DNA of 64,000 bases from Isoetes taiwanensis (GCA_021234155.1 JAJEKV010000050.1:7031199-7095198), one strand, 5' to 3'. Shown: positions 46,882-57,687, numbered from the stretch's first letter. Program-made: numbers and translations. The notes: generated by a model not told the origin, from the sequence alone.

Positions 46882-48100
46882 TTGCAAACCCCTTATTTCT
46901 CTTGGTCTACCATACATGATCTAGATGTCACTGAGTTTGGTGCACCTCCTTATCATGCCAATGTGCATCGCCTGACAAATATAGACAAACCCCATGAAAC
47001 TTTTGTTAAGTTTCTGTGGCACAAGTTCCTTGGGTATTCTATCAAGAACACCCATATCAATAAGCCTTTCTATAATATGGTGCTCACTGCTACGCACTCC
47101 AACCACCACATTGATTGGCCCCAATTGTTTGTTCTCCGTCTTCTCCAAGAAGTGGACCGTCTTCGGCCTGCCACTTCTATTTCTGAAGTTTCTGTGGGAG
47201 GCCACCTTCAAGCCATCATCCGTCATTACTTTCCTCCCACCCCTCCTCATTCTCAGGATTCCACTCAGCGGTCCCTTCCTCAGACTCACCAAGTTGGCAC
47301 GTCACACCCTTCTCCCTCTGGTCATAACAACATTCTGCACTCACATGTCACTGTCTCCTCCTCCGCTACAAAATCCAAGACTTCCAGTTCACACCATGTC
47401 TCACAAACATCGCAAACTAGGCAACAGCAGGCTCCACCACCACGTAACCCTCACGGTTGTTGTATCAAGATTATCGGCGGGATGCTCAAAGCCTTTGTTC
47501 TCAAGTTACAAGAATCCCAAGAAGCTCTTATGAATGGGGTTCAAACGGCCTTGGAGGCCTCGGTCTCGCGTTCACCATGACCTTCAAGCCGCCACTTGCA
47601 CAAAGTTCAAACTTTGGAGGCCCAACTTTAAGACAAGCACGGAGCTCTCTTACAGGGCCCGTGATAGATCTCAAAAGTGCAGGGATCAGACCAGCCTACT
47701 TACGGTCGGCCGAGGCTCAACTCCAATCCGAAATTCAGGACTTATTAGAGCAAAACAAGTCCAAAGATACTCTCCCGAAGTGCCAAGGAGAAAGATATTG
47801 CTAAGCTTGACGCCTTGTACTCGAGCTTTGTGACAATTACAAAGACTCAAGTTCAAAACCTTCGGCGTGGCGCTCAAATTGCCTCCTTGGCGGCTCGGCT
47901 TTCCCACCTTGGACTTCCACGGCTCACATCTCTCCAAGATCGACTACGGAGGTTGAAACAGAAAATTCTTGATGGCCGAGATTGCCGGTGCTTCGCCTCA
48001 ATGCTCTGGGCAATCCTCCTCCGCAGTCAACACTTCGAGAAGCGAATCCGTGACCAATCCATATACGTTAGAAAAGACAAGGATCCGTGACCTCGAACAA
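46882..48100 (+). pseudogene. Extra 3' coding block 1 of element A
   Basis: An open frame of about 230 residues (46882-47580) reads FGAPPYHANVHRL, FVKFLWHKFLGYSIKNTHIN, KPFYNMVLTATHSNHH and WPQLFVLRLLQEV, followed by a His/Ser/Pro-rich stretch. The first part resembles the 'putative plant transposon protein' region of Athila-type elements, at low confidence. Frames continuing to 48090 are Gln/Lys/Arg-rich (SEIQDLLEQN, LQDRLRRLKQKILDG) and would form a coiled coil. Role unknown; an additional gag-like or env-position protein is possible. No signal peptide or membrane segment was seen. Confidence 0.5.
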
Positions 48101-48408
48101 CGGCTACAGACAAGCTATTCGGTCTGGCGATGAGGCCTGAACCAAACTTGGCGGCTATATTGCCATCGTTAGCCACCGCCTGTTGATTTCCGGTTCCTTC
48201 CTCGCTATCGGGATTATGTGGTTGCCGCGCCACCTCTTTCTTCCGAAGTGGTATGGGGCTGATGGTCTGTGGATGTTCACTGCGCCGCTTCTTGATTTTC
48301 TTCGGATCGGCGAACTCTCAATTGAAGACAAAGGTTTATCTTTGTGCCCTTTTGGTCTTTGATCTCATTCACCTGCGGCGATCCTGACTTCATCACCTTG
48401 ACCAATTG

Positions 48409-49560
48409 TTCAGCCCATGGCTTACATTTTTCATGATTTCTATCTGGGTGATACACAGGAGAGATTTCGGGATGGGCCACGACAGAACTTTCAGGGTGAC
48501 CCCACTCTTCAATGGTTGCTTCAGGATAACAACCCCTATCTCGCTGATCATGCTCAGACACACGCTCTTCATCAAGAGTACATGCCTGAGCTTGCTCATC
48601 ATTTGCCTCTCTGGCAAGCGGAAGTGCTGCAACAAATAAGGAAGTATCTGGGACATCCCGAGGATCTTCCCTATGCACAAGTTTACATGCAACACCTCAC
48701 CGGTACAATCAATTCGTGCTCTTACGGATAGCAAGATAGTCCCCACGGGCTGGATAGCCCTCTGTCAACTCTCAACTCTACGCCTGCGGGATCGTTGGTG
48801 CAAAGCCCTTGATCCGCCCTTGTCGATGAATTCGGGGGCGGGGCTCAAGAACTCCCGCCCACGGGCATGGTTCCCTCTCCCTATGCTTCCCTAGGTGTTC
48901 CTCCACCACCCCGGGTTCCTCGACCTCGATTGGCGTGGCCCCCCTTTTGGACCAAGGTCATGGATGGCCATCTTTGGATGGACTCCACCTCGGATCTCGG
49001 CGGATCTCCGGTGGGATCCCGTTTTGTTCGCCCGCTCTAATTGGGAGGAGGGTGCCACCGATAACACCATGAATTGGATCCATATTGCTAATGGCGTGGT
49101 TGCTAGCGCCTGGCGATCGCTTCATGGTCTTGACACCTTCTTGCGAAATCGCCGCCACCTCACCGGATCCTTGATCCATCTTCAAAGCGGGTTTTTGTGC
49201 TGCTCTCAAATGCATCTTGCTCAGCTCCTTAAATCGGCGGCGGCCCCATTTTTTCCTTTACCAATCCGAATGCCCGGCGTCGGTGCCTTCGGCCTCCGTG
49301 ACCTGCCCTCTTGATGGAATGTCGGTTTGTTTCTTGAGCGCCCATGCCGCCCTTGAAGACATGGTGCGATCTCGTTTTCTCATTGATCACGAGATCCCGC
49401 CCTTGGCCTCAACACTCCTCACCGCTCTACAAACACGCCCGGGATCTCATTGGCACGCGTACCATAATGGTGCGATCCTCACTCCCGTGAGGATCACTTT
49501 CGAGCCGGATGGCTTCCCTGCCGAAAACACTTCCTCCTTTTCTTCACCCCCTGAGTGTCG
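48409..49560 (+). pseudogene. Extra 3' coding block 2 of element A
   Basis: The best frame starts MAYIFHDFYLGDTQERFRDG and continues DPTLQWLLQDNNPYLADHAQ, LPLWQAEVLQQIRKYLGHPE and DLPYAQVYMQHL. It then shifts to pieces with NTMNWIHIANGVVASAWRSL and a closing acidic/leucine-rich part. A second copy at 52673-53830 preserves the frame longer (207 residues), so the original protein was at least about 350 residues. I recognise no domain. Its place between integrase and 3' LTR is the env position, but hydrophobic membrane segments are absent. Confidence 0.5.
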
Positions 49561-49574
49561 TTTGGTGGGGGGAG

Positions 49575-50160
49575 TGTTAGTCACTCCTCGGTACGGGACT
49601 ATTCATGCATCTGACGGACCAGGTCAAGAACAAGGATCCACAGGCGCACGCAGGTCGGTCGTCAAAGGCCCAAGAGAAGACCAAGCGGCCGGACGCGGTC
49701 AAAGCACGGGTCTGCGCTACCAAGAGGCTCGGACAAGTGATGGCCCGTCACCACCCAGCGTCGGCGTCAACAACGTGATTTCAAGCTTTTCAAGAGGCAC
49801 CGCCAAAGATTCCTCAAAATCAGGCCTCCTTCCGTGAGTCGGCATTTTGATCGGTCGAGTGTCTATATTGGGCCAAAGGCCATTGTACTATATATATGAG
49901 TAGAGCTAGCACATGAAGGCTAGATGAGTTTTGAGTCTTGTCTCTTTTTCGGTCTTCTCTCGATTAAAGAGCTCATGTATATTCATCATTCATATCAAGG
50001 AAGCTTATCATTTTCCTCTCATTGTTCTCTTTGTTCTGTTTTCTTCTTCTTGTTCTCTTCTTGCAAATCCCGCGTGACATAGTCCCCCGGATTCTCTGCT
50101 AGATCCACGAGGTCCTCCACAGAGGGTCTTCCCAGAGTTCCCAACCCCGGACCCCAAACA
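49575..50160 (+). repeat. 3' LTR of element A
   Basis: Begins TGTTAGTCACTCC after the purine tract GGTGGGGGGAG and ends GGACCCCAAACA, followed by CTTAG. Confidence 0.93.
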
Positions 50161-50165
50161 CTTAG

Positions 50166-52480
50166 GGCCATAGAATTTATGTAAGTAATTCTTTAACCTG
50201 TAACCTTGCACCACCTAGATGGCAGACATCTTTAAGAGCAAGACTCTTAAGTCTAAATCTAGGCCAGTAATTATGGCAAGACCGAGTAATTAGCAGCACC
50301 AAAGGAACAAGAGTCAAGTTCGATATCAACCTTAAACGGAGCAAAGTAGAGCATCGGCACCAAATCAGGTACATTGGCAAGTATGACCTCATAATAGGCA
50401 TGGAATATTAAAGTCGGCTAAGGCAATAATTGATTATCATAAGCAAGAGATGTTTATCCCGGCACCAAAGGGCAAGTATCTTATAATTAAAGTAAGGAAG
50501 TAATTTCAGTCGTTCAACGCATCTCGGTGAAGCAATTACTAAGTGCATCACGAGGAATGAGGTCGTACATACTTAAGCTACAAGTCATGGACCCCAACCA
50601 CAAGAGTAAGAAGAAAGATGCTACTTGAACAATTGCCTCAATTTTTCTAAGTTAATCAAGAAGTCCCATGATATACCTCCTGGATGGAAATTGAGAGCTT
50701 TTGCCCTATAGAGGTGTAGAGTCGAAAAATCACTCTTGCACCAAATGCAGAGTCGACCCGAGAAAGCTCTTTATAGAATGAGGACTTTTGAGCTAGTAGA
50801 GCTCAAGAAGCGAGGAGCTCAAGAAGCAAAGTGGAGTTGCTCGACTTAGGGATCTTTTCGCCGGGATGGAAGTCTAAAGATGTATGTCAACCATTCGTAG
50901 CTCAATACATAAAAACGACATAATGAATCAGACCTAAGGAGCAAGATTCTTCTACAAAACCAATTTGGGGATATTTATAAGACTCCTTCGTAACATGGTA
51001 TGGGCACTATGAGTTCACAGTAATGCCCTTGAGTCTATCGAATGCTCCACCAACTTTTATGCACTTGAGGAATGACATCTTCGAAGATTCCGTAGATGAG
51101 TTCGTCATCAATTTTCTTCGACGACATCGTGATCTACAGCAAATCAACGGAAGAGAATGCAGCCCATTTGAGGAAAGTCGTGGAGAAGCTAAAACGTCGC
51201 CACTTATTGGCAAGCCTTTGAAGCATCAATTTGCAATGCCATCTCCACTTCGGCAAGCAAATTCGGCAAGAAGATAGAAGAAGACATCTCCTCTAGCATA
51301 GAGTTCAAGCACATATGGGCTAGTCTTTGCAAGAGCGCAAGGATGGATTAAGAAAGAGAAACCTTCAAACATTTTAAAAAAGAAGGCATCTTTAATATCA
51401 AGGAACAACTATGCGTACTTAAAGCATCAGGAGTAAGGAAAATCTTCCATGACACACATAATAGCCCTACTTCCGACCATGCAGAATCAATAAAAGCTTA
51501 CTTCAAGATTAGAAGTAGCTACTTACATTTGGGCATGAAGAGGCATATAGTCGTATATATCAAGAAGTCAGTTGTATCGGCCGACAAAGGCGAACAACTT
51601 CAAACCTCGGAGTCTTGGAACCTTGGACAGTCTTGAAACGCCAAGTGGGAAGTTATCATCATGGATTTTATAGCGGGCCTTCCAAGGGCAACAAGAAGCT
51701 TTGTCGCCTTGAGGGTTGTGGTGGATAAGTTATCAAAAAAAGGGCACATTCTTGCCATGCCGCACCACAGGCACAGCTTTGGATCTAGCCTTGTTGTTTA
51801 CATAAGAGATTTTTTTTTTTAGGTTGCATGGAATGCCTGGGTCGATCATCACCAATAGAGATCCAAAGTTCTTTTGCATTTTTTTAGCAAGACTTATTCA
51901 ACACGATCTCCGCCAATTTGTGGATGAGTTTTGTTTTCCATTCCCAGTCAAATGGGCAAATGGACTGCACCAACACAATTTTGGAGAACACGTGGAGAAA
52001 CTATGATTGGAACACGCAATCCAAATGGGTCGATTACATCCACCTGGTCGAGTTACGTACAATAATACGAAGCAAGAGTCATCGAAGGTGTCTCCTCCAT
52101 GATCAGTTACAGTTATCAATGCTTGACCCCAGTTATGTGGTATAATCTAGTGCCCAAGGTGGAAGTTTCTCAACAACGACGGTAGATATGCATTAGCTTG
52201 TGGTAGAAGTGTGAGAATATCTTCAGACAACATGGGCACATCAGAAGAGTCTAGCAGATAGACATAAAACTCCTCGAGAGTTTGTTTTGTTGTGGGAGAT
52301 AAAGTTTGGCTAAAGTAAAGGTCAAGCAAGTAAAGCTTCGCATCGGCAATTGTAAGAAGCTTGCTCCTAGGTGGGCAGGACCCTTCAAGATTTTGGAGCG
52401 AGTAGGGAGCCAGACCTACAAGCTCGACTTGCCTGCACATCATAAGGTCCTTCATGTGAGCCCTTGTTGAAAAGGCACTT
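50166..52480 (+). pseudogene. Chromovirus-type gypsy pol fragment interrupted by element A
   Basis: Directly right of the target duplication. Protease-end block GKYDLIIGMEY (50370-50405) matches 61118-61160 of the right-hand chromovirus. RT follows with [20 protein letters not shown] (about 51000-51058) and, across a frameshift, FFDDIVIYSK. Integrase reads WEVIIMDFIAGLPRATRS and VVVDKLSKKG (51640-51745) and ends in a GPY/F domain, GPFKILERVGSQTYKLDLPA (52378-52440), then HKVLHVSPC and a stop, so no chromodomain is present. The region between protease and RT is eroded. It has many stops. Confidence 0.8.
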
Positions 52481-52672
52481 CATATTCTAAAACCTTAAAA
52501 GCGGTCTGTATAGAGGTTCGATATATTATCAAAACCTTAGGCAAGCTCGTATTTGACATCTCAAAATCATAGGCGCCCCCAATCATAAATAAGCATAAGC
52601 GAAACGAGAGACCCCAACCACAAACTTATTAACTTAAATAACGTAATGTGCTACTTGTACAGGCCAGTGAAG
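52481..52672. other. Junction stretch between the chromovirus fragment and the second A segment
   Basis: No domain. The phrase GACCCCAACCACAA...GTGCTACTTG resembles 50590-50625 (GGACCCCAACCACAAGAG ... GATGCTACTTG), hinting at a short repeat near the break. Confidence 0.4.
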
Positions 52673-53271
52673 TTCAGCCCATGGCTTACATTTTTCATGA
52701 TTTCTATCTGGGTGATACACAGGAGAGATTTCGGGATGGGCCACGACAGAACTTTCAGGGTGACCCCACTCTTCAATGGTTGCTTCAGGATAACAACCCC
52801 TATCTCGCTGATCATGCTCAGACCCACGCTCTTCATCAAGAGTACATGCCTGAGCTTGCTCATCATTTTCCTCTCTGGCAAGCGGAAGTGCTGCAACAAA
52901 TAAGGAAGTATCTGGGACATCCCGAGGATCTTCCCTATGCACAAGTTTACATGCAACACCTCGCCGGGTACAATCAATTACGTGCTCTTCTGGATAGCAA
53001 GACAGTCCCCACGGGCTGGGATAGCCCTCCTGTCAACTCTCAACTCTACGCCCCTGTCTGGGATCGTTGGTGCAAAGCCCTTGATCCGGCCCTTGTCGAT
53101 GAATTCGGGGCAGTTTCAAGGCAACCCACGCCCGCGGGCATGGTTCCCTCTCCCTATGCTTCCCTAGGTGTTCCTCCACGACCCAGGTTCCTGACCTCTG
53201 ATTGGCGTCGCCCCTTTTGGACCAAGGTCATGGATGGCCATGCTTTGGATGGACTCCACCTCGGATCTTGA
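52648..53271 (+). pseudogene. Extra 3' coding block 2, duplicate copy, longest frame
   Basis: About 207 residues are open. After MAYIFHDFYLGDTQERFRDG and the shared middle it continues YNQLRALLDSKTVPTGW, LYAPVWDRWCKALDPALVDE and FGAVSRQPTPAGMVPSPYAS, giving the best view of this unknown protein. It ends at a frameshift relative to the other copy. Confidence 0.5.
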
Positions 53272-55185
53272 CCGGATCTCGGTGGGATCCCGTTTTGTTC
53301 GCCCGCTCAATTGGGAGGAGGTGCCACTCTTGATAACACCATGAATTGGATCTATATTGCTAATGGCGTGGTTGGCAGCGCCTGGCGATGCACTTCATGG
53401 TCTTGACACCTTCTTGCGAGAATGCCACCTCACCCGGATCCTTGGTCCATCTTCAAGCGAGGTTTTGTGCTGCTCTCTCAAATGCATCTTGCTTTCGGCT
53501 CCTTAAATCGGCGGCGTCCCATTTTTCAACTTTGCAATCCGAATGCCCGCGTCGGTGCCCGGCCTCGGACCTTGCCCTCTGATGGAATGTCGGTTTGTTT
53601 CTTGAGGACGCCCATCGCGCCCTTGAAGACATGGTGCGATCTCGTTTTCTCATTGATCGCGAGATCACGCCCTTGGCCTCAACACTCCTCACGCTCTACA
53701 AACACGCCCGATCTCATTGGCACGTACCATAATGGTGCGATCCCTCACTCCGTGAGGATCACTTTCGAGCGGATGGCTTCCCTTGCCTTGAGAAACACTT
53801 CCTCCTTTTCTTCACGGTGTCGTTTGGTGGGGGTGTTAGTCACATGCCTCTGATACGGGACTATTCATCACATCTGACGGACGAGGTCAAGAACAAGGAT
53901 CCCGCAGGCGAGCCGCGAATTGGTCGTCAAAGGCCAAATGAGAAGACCAACCGGCGGAGACCCGCAGCAAAAGCACGGGTGCGCTGCACCAAGAGGCACC
54001 GCTCGGACAAGTGGCGGCCCGTCACGCCCGCGTCGGCGTCGGCGTGATTCGGGCTTTTCAAGAGGCACGCCCGGCATTCACAGAAAATGAGGCCTCCTTC
54101 CGAGTCGGCACGAGATCCCGTCGAGTGTCTATATTGGGCCAAAAGGCCATTGTACTATATATATGAGTAGAGCTAGCACATGAAGGCTAGATGAGTTTTG
54201 AGTCTTGTCTCTTTTGAGTCTTCTCGATTAGCGAGAGCTCATGTATATTCATCATTCATATCAAGGAAGCTTATCATTTTCCTCTCATTGTTCTCTTTGT
54301 TACGTTTTCTTCTTCTTGTTCTCTTCTTGCAAATCTCGTGACATAGTCCCCTGATTCTCTGTTAGATCCACGAGGTCCTCCACGGGGGGTTGTCTTCGGG
54401 AGTTCCCGAACCCGGACCCCAAACACTTAGGGCCATAGAATTTATGTAAGTAATTCTTTAACTTTTGTAACCTTGCACCACCTAGATGGCAGACATCTTT
54501 AAGAGCAAGACTCTTAAGTCTAAATCTAGGCCGGTAATTATGGCAAGTCCGAGTAATTAGCAGCACCAAAGGAACAAGAGTCAAGTTCGATATCAACCTT
54601 AAGCGGAGCAAAGTAGAGCATCGGCACCAAATCAGGTACATTGGCAAGTATGAACTCATAATAGGCATGAAATATTAAAAATTCGGCTAAGGCAATAATT
54701 GATTATCATAAGCAAGAGATGTTTATCCCGGCACCAAAGGGCAAGTATCTTATAATTAAAGTAAGGAAGTAATTTCAGTCGTGCAACGCATCTCGGTGAA
54801 GCAATTACTAAGTGCATCACGAGGAATGAGGTCGTACATAGATGCTACTTCGGAACAATTGCCTCGGCCAATTTTCTAAGTTAATCAAGAAGTCCCATGA
54901 TATACCTCTGGATGGAAATTGAGAGCTTTTGCCCTATAGAGGTGTAGAGTCGAAAATCACTCTTGCACCAAATGCAGAGTCGACCAGCAAAGCTCTTTAT
55001 AGAATGAGGACTTTTGAGCTAGTAGAGCTCAAGAAGCAGTGGAGTTGCTCGACTTAGGGATCTTTTCGGCCAGGATGGAAGTCTAAAGATGTATGTCAAC
55101 CATTCGTAGCTCAATACGCAAACGACATAATGAATCAGACCTAAGGAGCAAGATTCTTCTACAAAACCAATTTGGTGTCCTGGCA
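52673..55185 (+). repeat. Second copy of the element A 3' end plus chromovirus junction
   Basis: Co-linear with 48409-50967: extra coding block 2 (52673-53830), the LTR (53834-54425), the same CTTAG (54426-54430), and the same chromovirus protease-to-RT sequence up to ACAAAACCAATTTG. Because the same insertion junction appears twice, this is a duplication of DNA after element A inserted and not a second insertion. The copies differ by many one- to several-base indels. Confidence 0.9.
53834..54425 (+). repeat. LTR of element A within the duplicated segment
   Basis: Begins TGTTAGTCACATG and ends GGACCCCAAACA; CTTAG follows. It is the duplicate of the 3' LTR 49575-50160. Confidence 0.92.
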
Positions 55186-55362
55186 CGACGTGTGAGACCA
55201 CCCTACTTTTTGGATGTTGGCTCACCAATTTTAGTCTTTTTACGTTTTTATCCATTTTAACTGTTACTAGCTTAGCATCTGGAGCATTCGATAGACTCAA
55301 GGGCATTCTTGTGAACTCATAGTGCCCATACCGGTGTTCTCGAAGGAGTCTTATAAATATCC
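55186..55362 (-). other. 177-bp micro-inversion with a breakpoint inside a palindrome
   Basis: Inverting this block restores two continuities at once. On the left, CCAATTTGG joins to (A)GGATATTTATAAGACTCC, as in the intact copy at 50961-50985. On the right, GTCTCACACGTCGTGCCAGG joins to AAAATGAGATTTTCATTTTC to make a full palindrome. The inverted part contains RT sequence (minus-strand YGHYEFTRMPLSLSNAP) and the left arm of the palindrome. Confidence 0.88.
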
Positions 55363-55610
55363 TCAAAATGAGATTTTCATTTTCGGTACATTAACAACGT
55401 GTGAGACATTCAACCTTAAAACACACTAAAAAGTTGTAAATTACAGTAAAATAGCTTGATAAATCTAAATTAGAGCTAAAAATCAGTAGAATTAGCATGT
55501 TATATGTTCCAAAAGTACAAAATTTAGTAGTGGGTCCCACCATGTCTCACACGTCGCGCCAGGACAGGAAATGGCTTTTTCATTTTCGGGCTGGGCGCAA
55601 CGTGTGAGAC
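55340..55610. repeat. Palindromes upstream of the CENH3-like locus 2
   Basis: An intact 67-bp palindrome lies at 55544-55610 (GTCTCACACGTCGCGCC ... GGGCGCAACGTGTGAGAC). A second, split by the micro-inversion, has its left arm inverted at 55186-55208 and its right half at 55365-55407; restored, it starts about 204 bases before the first. The TATA box lies 76 bases after the intact palindrome. Confidence 0.85.
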
Positions 55611-55685
55611 CTTGCTTAATTAGGTGTTTTAGACGTTTTAAGCACCCCAAAAAGGTAGTTTAAAAGTTGACCTAAAATTGACCCC

Positions 55686-55694
55686 TATAAATAG
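55686..55694 (+). promoter_or_regulatory. TATA box of the CENH3-like locus 2
   Basis: CCCCTATAAATAGACC, a plant-type TATA box about 100 bases before the MARTK start codon at 55793. Confidence 0.65.
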
Positions 55695-55792
55695 ACCTAG
55701 ATCCCTCCCATTTCCTCGTTAATCCCTTAGAGGTTTACTCGTGTTCGCCAAGGCGATTTTTTCGGCCGGCTCCGTCGACGAACCGTAAAATG

Positions 55793-57055
55793 ATGGCCCG
55801 CACAAAATGCATCGCCGGAAGCCTCGTGGGAGCGAATCTGCAAAAGCCCATTGCTCGCATCTTTCGAAGAGAATCCTTCAAGAACGCCTTTTCCGGGAAG
55901 GCGAATCTTCTTCGAGCGAAGATGCAGGATCGGATCGGAGCGACCACCGCGAGATCATAGACGACGGCCCACCGGACATCATGCATCAAATCCTAGAGGA
56001 GATCGCAGCTGAGGAGGAGGAGAGGACGGGGAGCAAAGGGAGTGCATGACGGGGCAGCCAATGCCGAGGAGCAACACCGGTCGAGACCCACACGGGGAGG
56101 AGCAAGGGAGAGAAGAGCAGCCCGGCACCGCCCGGCTCACCCGGGATGAAGAAGCCGATCTTGCCGCGCTTCATCGGCAAGTATGAAGCCAAAGAGCCCC
56201 GCGGGAGCGGAGGGGCCTAAGAGTCGGGGAAGGCGACCCGACCACGCCCCGGCCGGGCCAAAGAAGAGAAAGGCCAAAGCCATCAAGGCAAAGAGGGAAA
56301 GTTGTGAAGGTCGGCAAGCGGGCGGTGGGTCCCGTGATCAACGAACTAATAGGCGAAAGACCCAGCCCTCTACCGACTTCGGGACGAGGATTACATCCCC
56401 AACCCGGAGGGGCGAAGCTCTTCAAAACCCACGGCCAGTGGAGAAGGAGGTACCCGGCGGGTGGCACCGAGAAGATCGGTCAGAAGCGGAACCGAAGCCC
56501 CCCACCTTTTCCAACGTGGGATAGGGTAAAAGCCCAGCGACCACAGTGAGGGCGTACGTGATAGACCCGGTCAAGGTCTATCAGAAGAAGATCAAAGAGC
56601 ACAACGCGTACATGGTGAAGTGGGAGGCATACAATGCCTACTATCAGGAACACAGGGTAAGAACAATCGAAGGCGGACATCCGACAAGAAGTCAGACCTT
56701 GAAGCCACCGCCACCCAGGCCCAAGCCTCCCCGAGCACCAGGTAAGAAGCGGAGCAAGAAGAAGAAGTTGGAGGACAGAGCTCTCAAGGAGATCCGCCAC
56801 TTCCAGAAGAGTTACGGACTCTTGATCCCCCGGGCGCCGTTCCAACACTTGGTTCGTGAAGTCATGCAGGAATACAACACGGATATGCGAGTAACCGACG
56901 AAATGTTGCTGTGCCTACCTGGAGGAGGCGTGCCGAGGCAAAAATAGTGCAAAGATTTTGAAGATTCAACGGCCTGCACAGTGCACGCGAAGAGGGTTAC
57001 CCTCATGAGGCAGGATATGTATCTTGCCAGGCACATCAAGGGAGAACGGCCTTGA
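55793..57055 (+). pseudogene. CENH3-like histone gene with very long N-terminal tail
   Basis: Centromeric H3 replaces H3 in centromeric nucleosomes. The ATG at 55793 opens MARTK; two extra bases then shift the frame into HRRKPRGSESAKAH (plant CENH3 proteins commonly start MARTKH). An acidic ESSSSEDAGSDRSDHREIID tail follows (about 55906-55965), then basic, indel-ridden sequence. The fold lies at the end: [38 protein letters not shown] and TDEMLLCL (about 56783-56925; [10 protein letters not shown] and LLIP.A.F are CENH3 hallmarks). After two nearby frame changes and a TAG come [29 protein letters not shown] and ERP before the stop at 57055. H3 positions from alpha-N to alpha-3 are covered. 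At about 1.26 kb it is far longer than CENH3 coding regions (about 0.5 kb), so unrecognised introns or a tail fusion are possible. Confidence 0.78.
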
Positions 57056-57201
57056 AACCGTTTTTGTAAATAATGAACATTTTTGCTAATATAAAGAATT
57101 TTTGTGTAAATAAAGTGTCAGATCTTGTTTAAATAAGTTAAGATATCGATTTCTAGCTTTTGTTTTAGTTAAATTAGAGCTTTGAGCAAAATTGAGACGA
57201 T

Positions 57202-57467
57202 GTCTCACACGTCGCGCCAGGACAGAAAATGAGATTCTCATTTTCGGGCTGGGCGCAACGTGTGAGACCATGCCCAAAAGTGCCCAAAACAGCTCCAAAT
57301 CGACCAAATAAGGGGTCAATTCTGCCTAACTCGACGAGTTTAGTGGAATTACAGCCTTAGATCACTTAAATTGAGTAAGCCTAGCCCAATTAGGACCCAT
57401 GTCTCACACGTCGCGCCAGGACAGAAAATGAGATTCTCAAAATCGGTCTGGGCGCAACGTGTGAGAC
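57202..57467. repeat. Palindrome pair between the CENH3-like locus 2 and the next promoter
   Basis: Two 67-bp palindromes at 57202-57268 and 57401-57467, start-to-start 199 bases. They have the same arms as the upstream pair and the centre AAAATGAGATTCTCATTTT in the first; in the second the centre is altered (TCTCAAAATCGG). Spacers are AT-rich and unrelated. Confidence 0.88.
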
Positions 57468-57646
57468 CTCGCACCATTATTTTTCACCAAATGATCTCCA
57501 GTTTGCTGCAATAGGTTCATTAGTGTTCTTAGCATGCTTTAAACCAAAAATTAGCCTCCAAACACTCAATTGCACCTCCTAATAGGTCAATAAGCCCAAC
57601 TCCATTGAATTCTAGGTCATCCAAAAATTAGGGTTTTCCACTTTTC

Positions 57647-57655
57647 TATAAATAG
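57647..57655 (+). promoter_or_regulatory. Second TATA box
   Basis: TTTCTATAAATAGGTCC, nearly the same core as at 55686, 180 bases after the last palindrome. The unidentified gene at 57688 follows. Confidence 0.6.
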
Positions 57656-57687
57656 GTCCATCATTTTTCATTTGGCACCCCGCAAGT

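Larger units (their letters stand above)
39051..50160 (+). mobile_element. Ty3/gypsy LTR retrotransposon 'A', complete with target-site duplication
   Basis: LTRs of 583 and 586 bp (TGTTAGTC...CCCCAAACA) flank 9.9 kb of interior. CTTAG stands immediately before the 5' LTR (39046-39050) and after the 3' LTR (50161-50165). The interior encodes gag, protease, RT (QATERDHFPLP), RNase H and integrase. It then has about 3.9 kb of further sequence with two coding blocks of unknown role before a purine-rich GGTGGGGGGAG at the 3' LTR. The RT type and the extra 3' coding space recall Athila/Tat-like elements. All domains contain frameshifts. It is inserted in or next to chromovirus sequence that resumes at 50166. 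Confidence 0.93.

Noticed and set aside
52673-54425. Independent second insertion of element A
   Set aside because: The same CTTAG and the same flanking chromovirus sequence follow, so the junction was duplicated.
56170-56545. HMG-box upstream of the CENH3-like fold ([17 protein letters not shown])
   Set aside because: Resembles HMG helix 3 only; the preceding helices are not visible in any frame.
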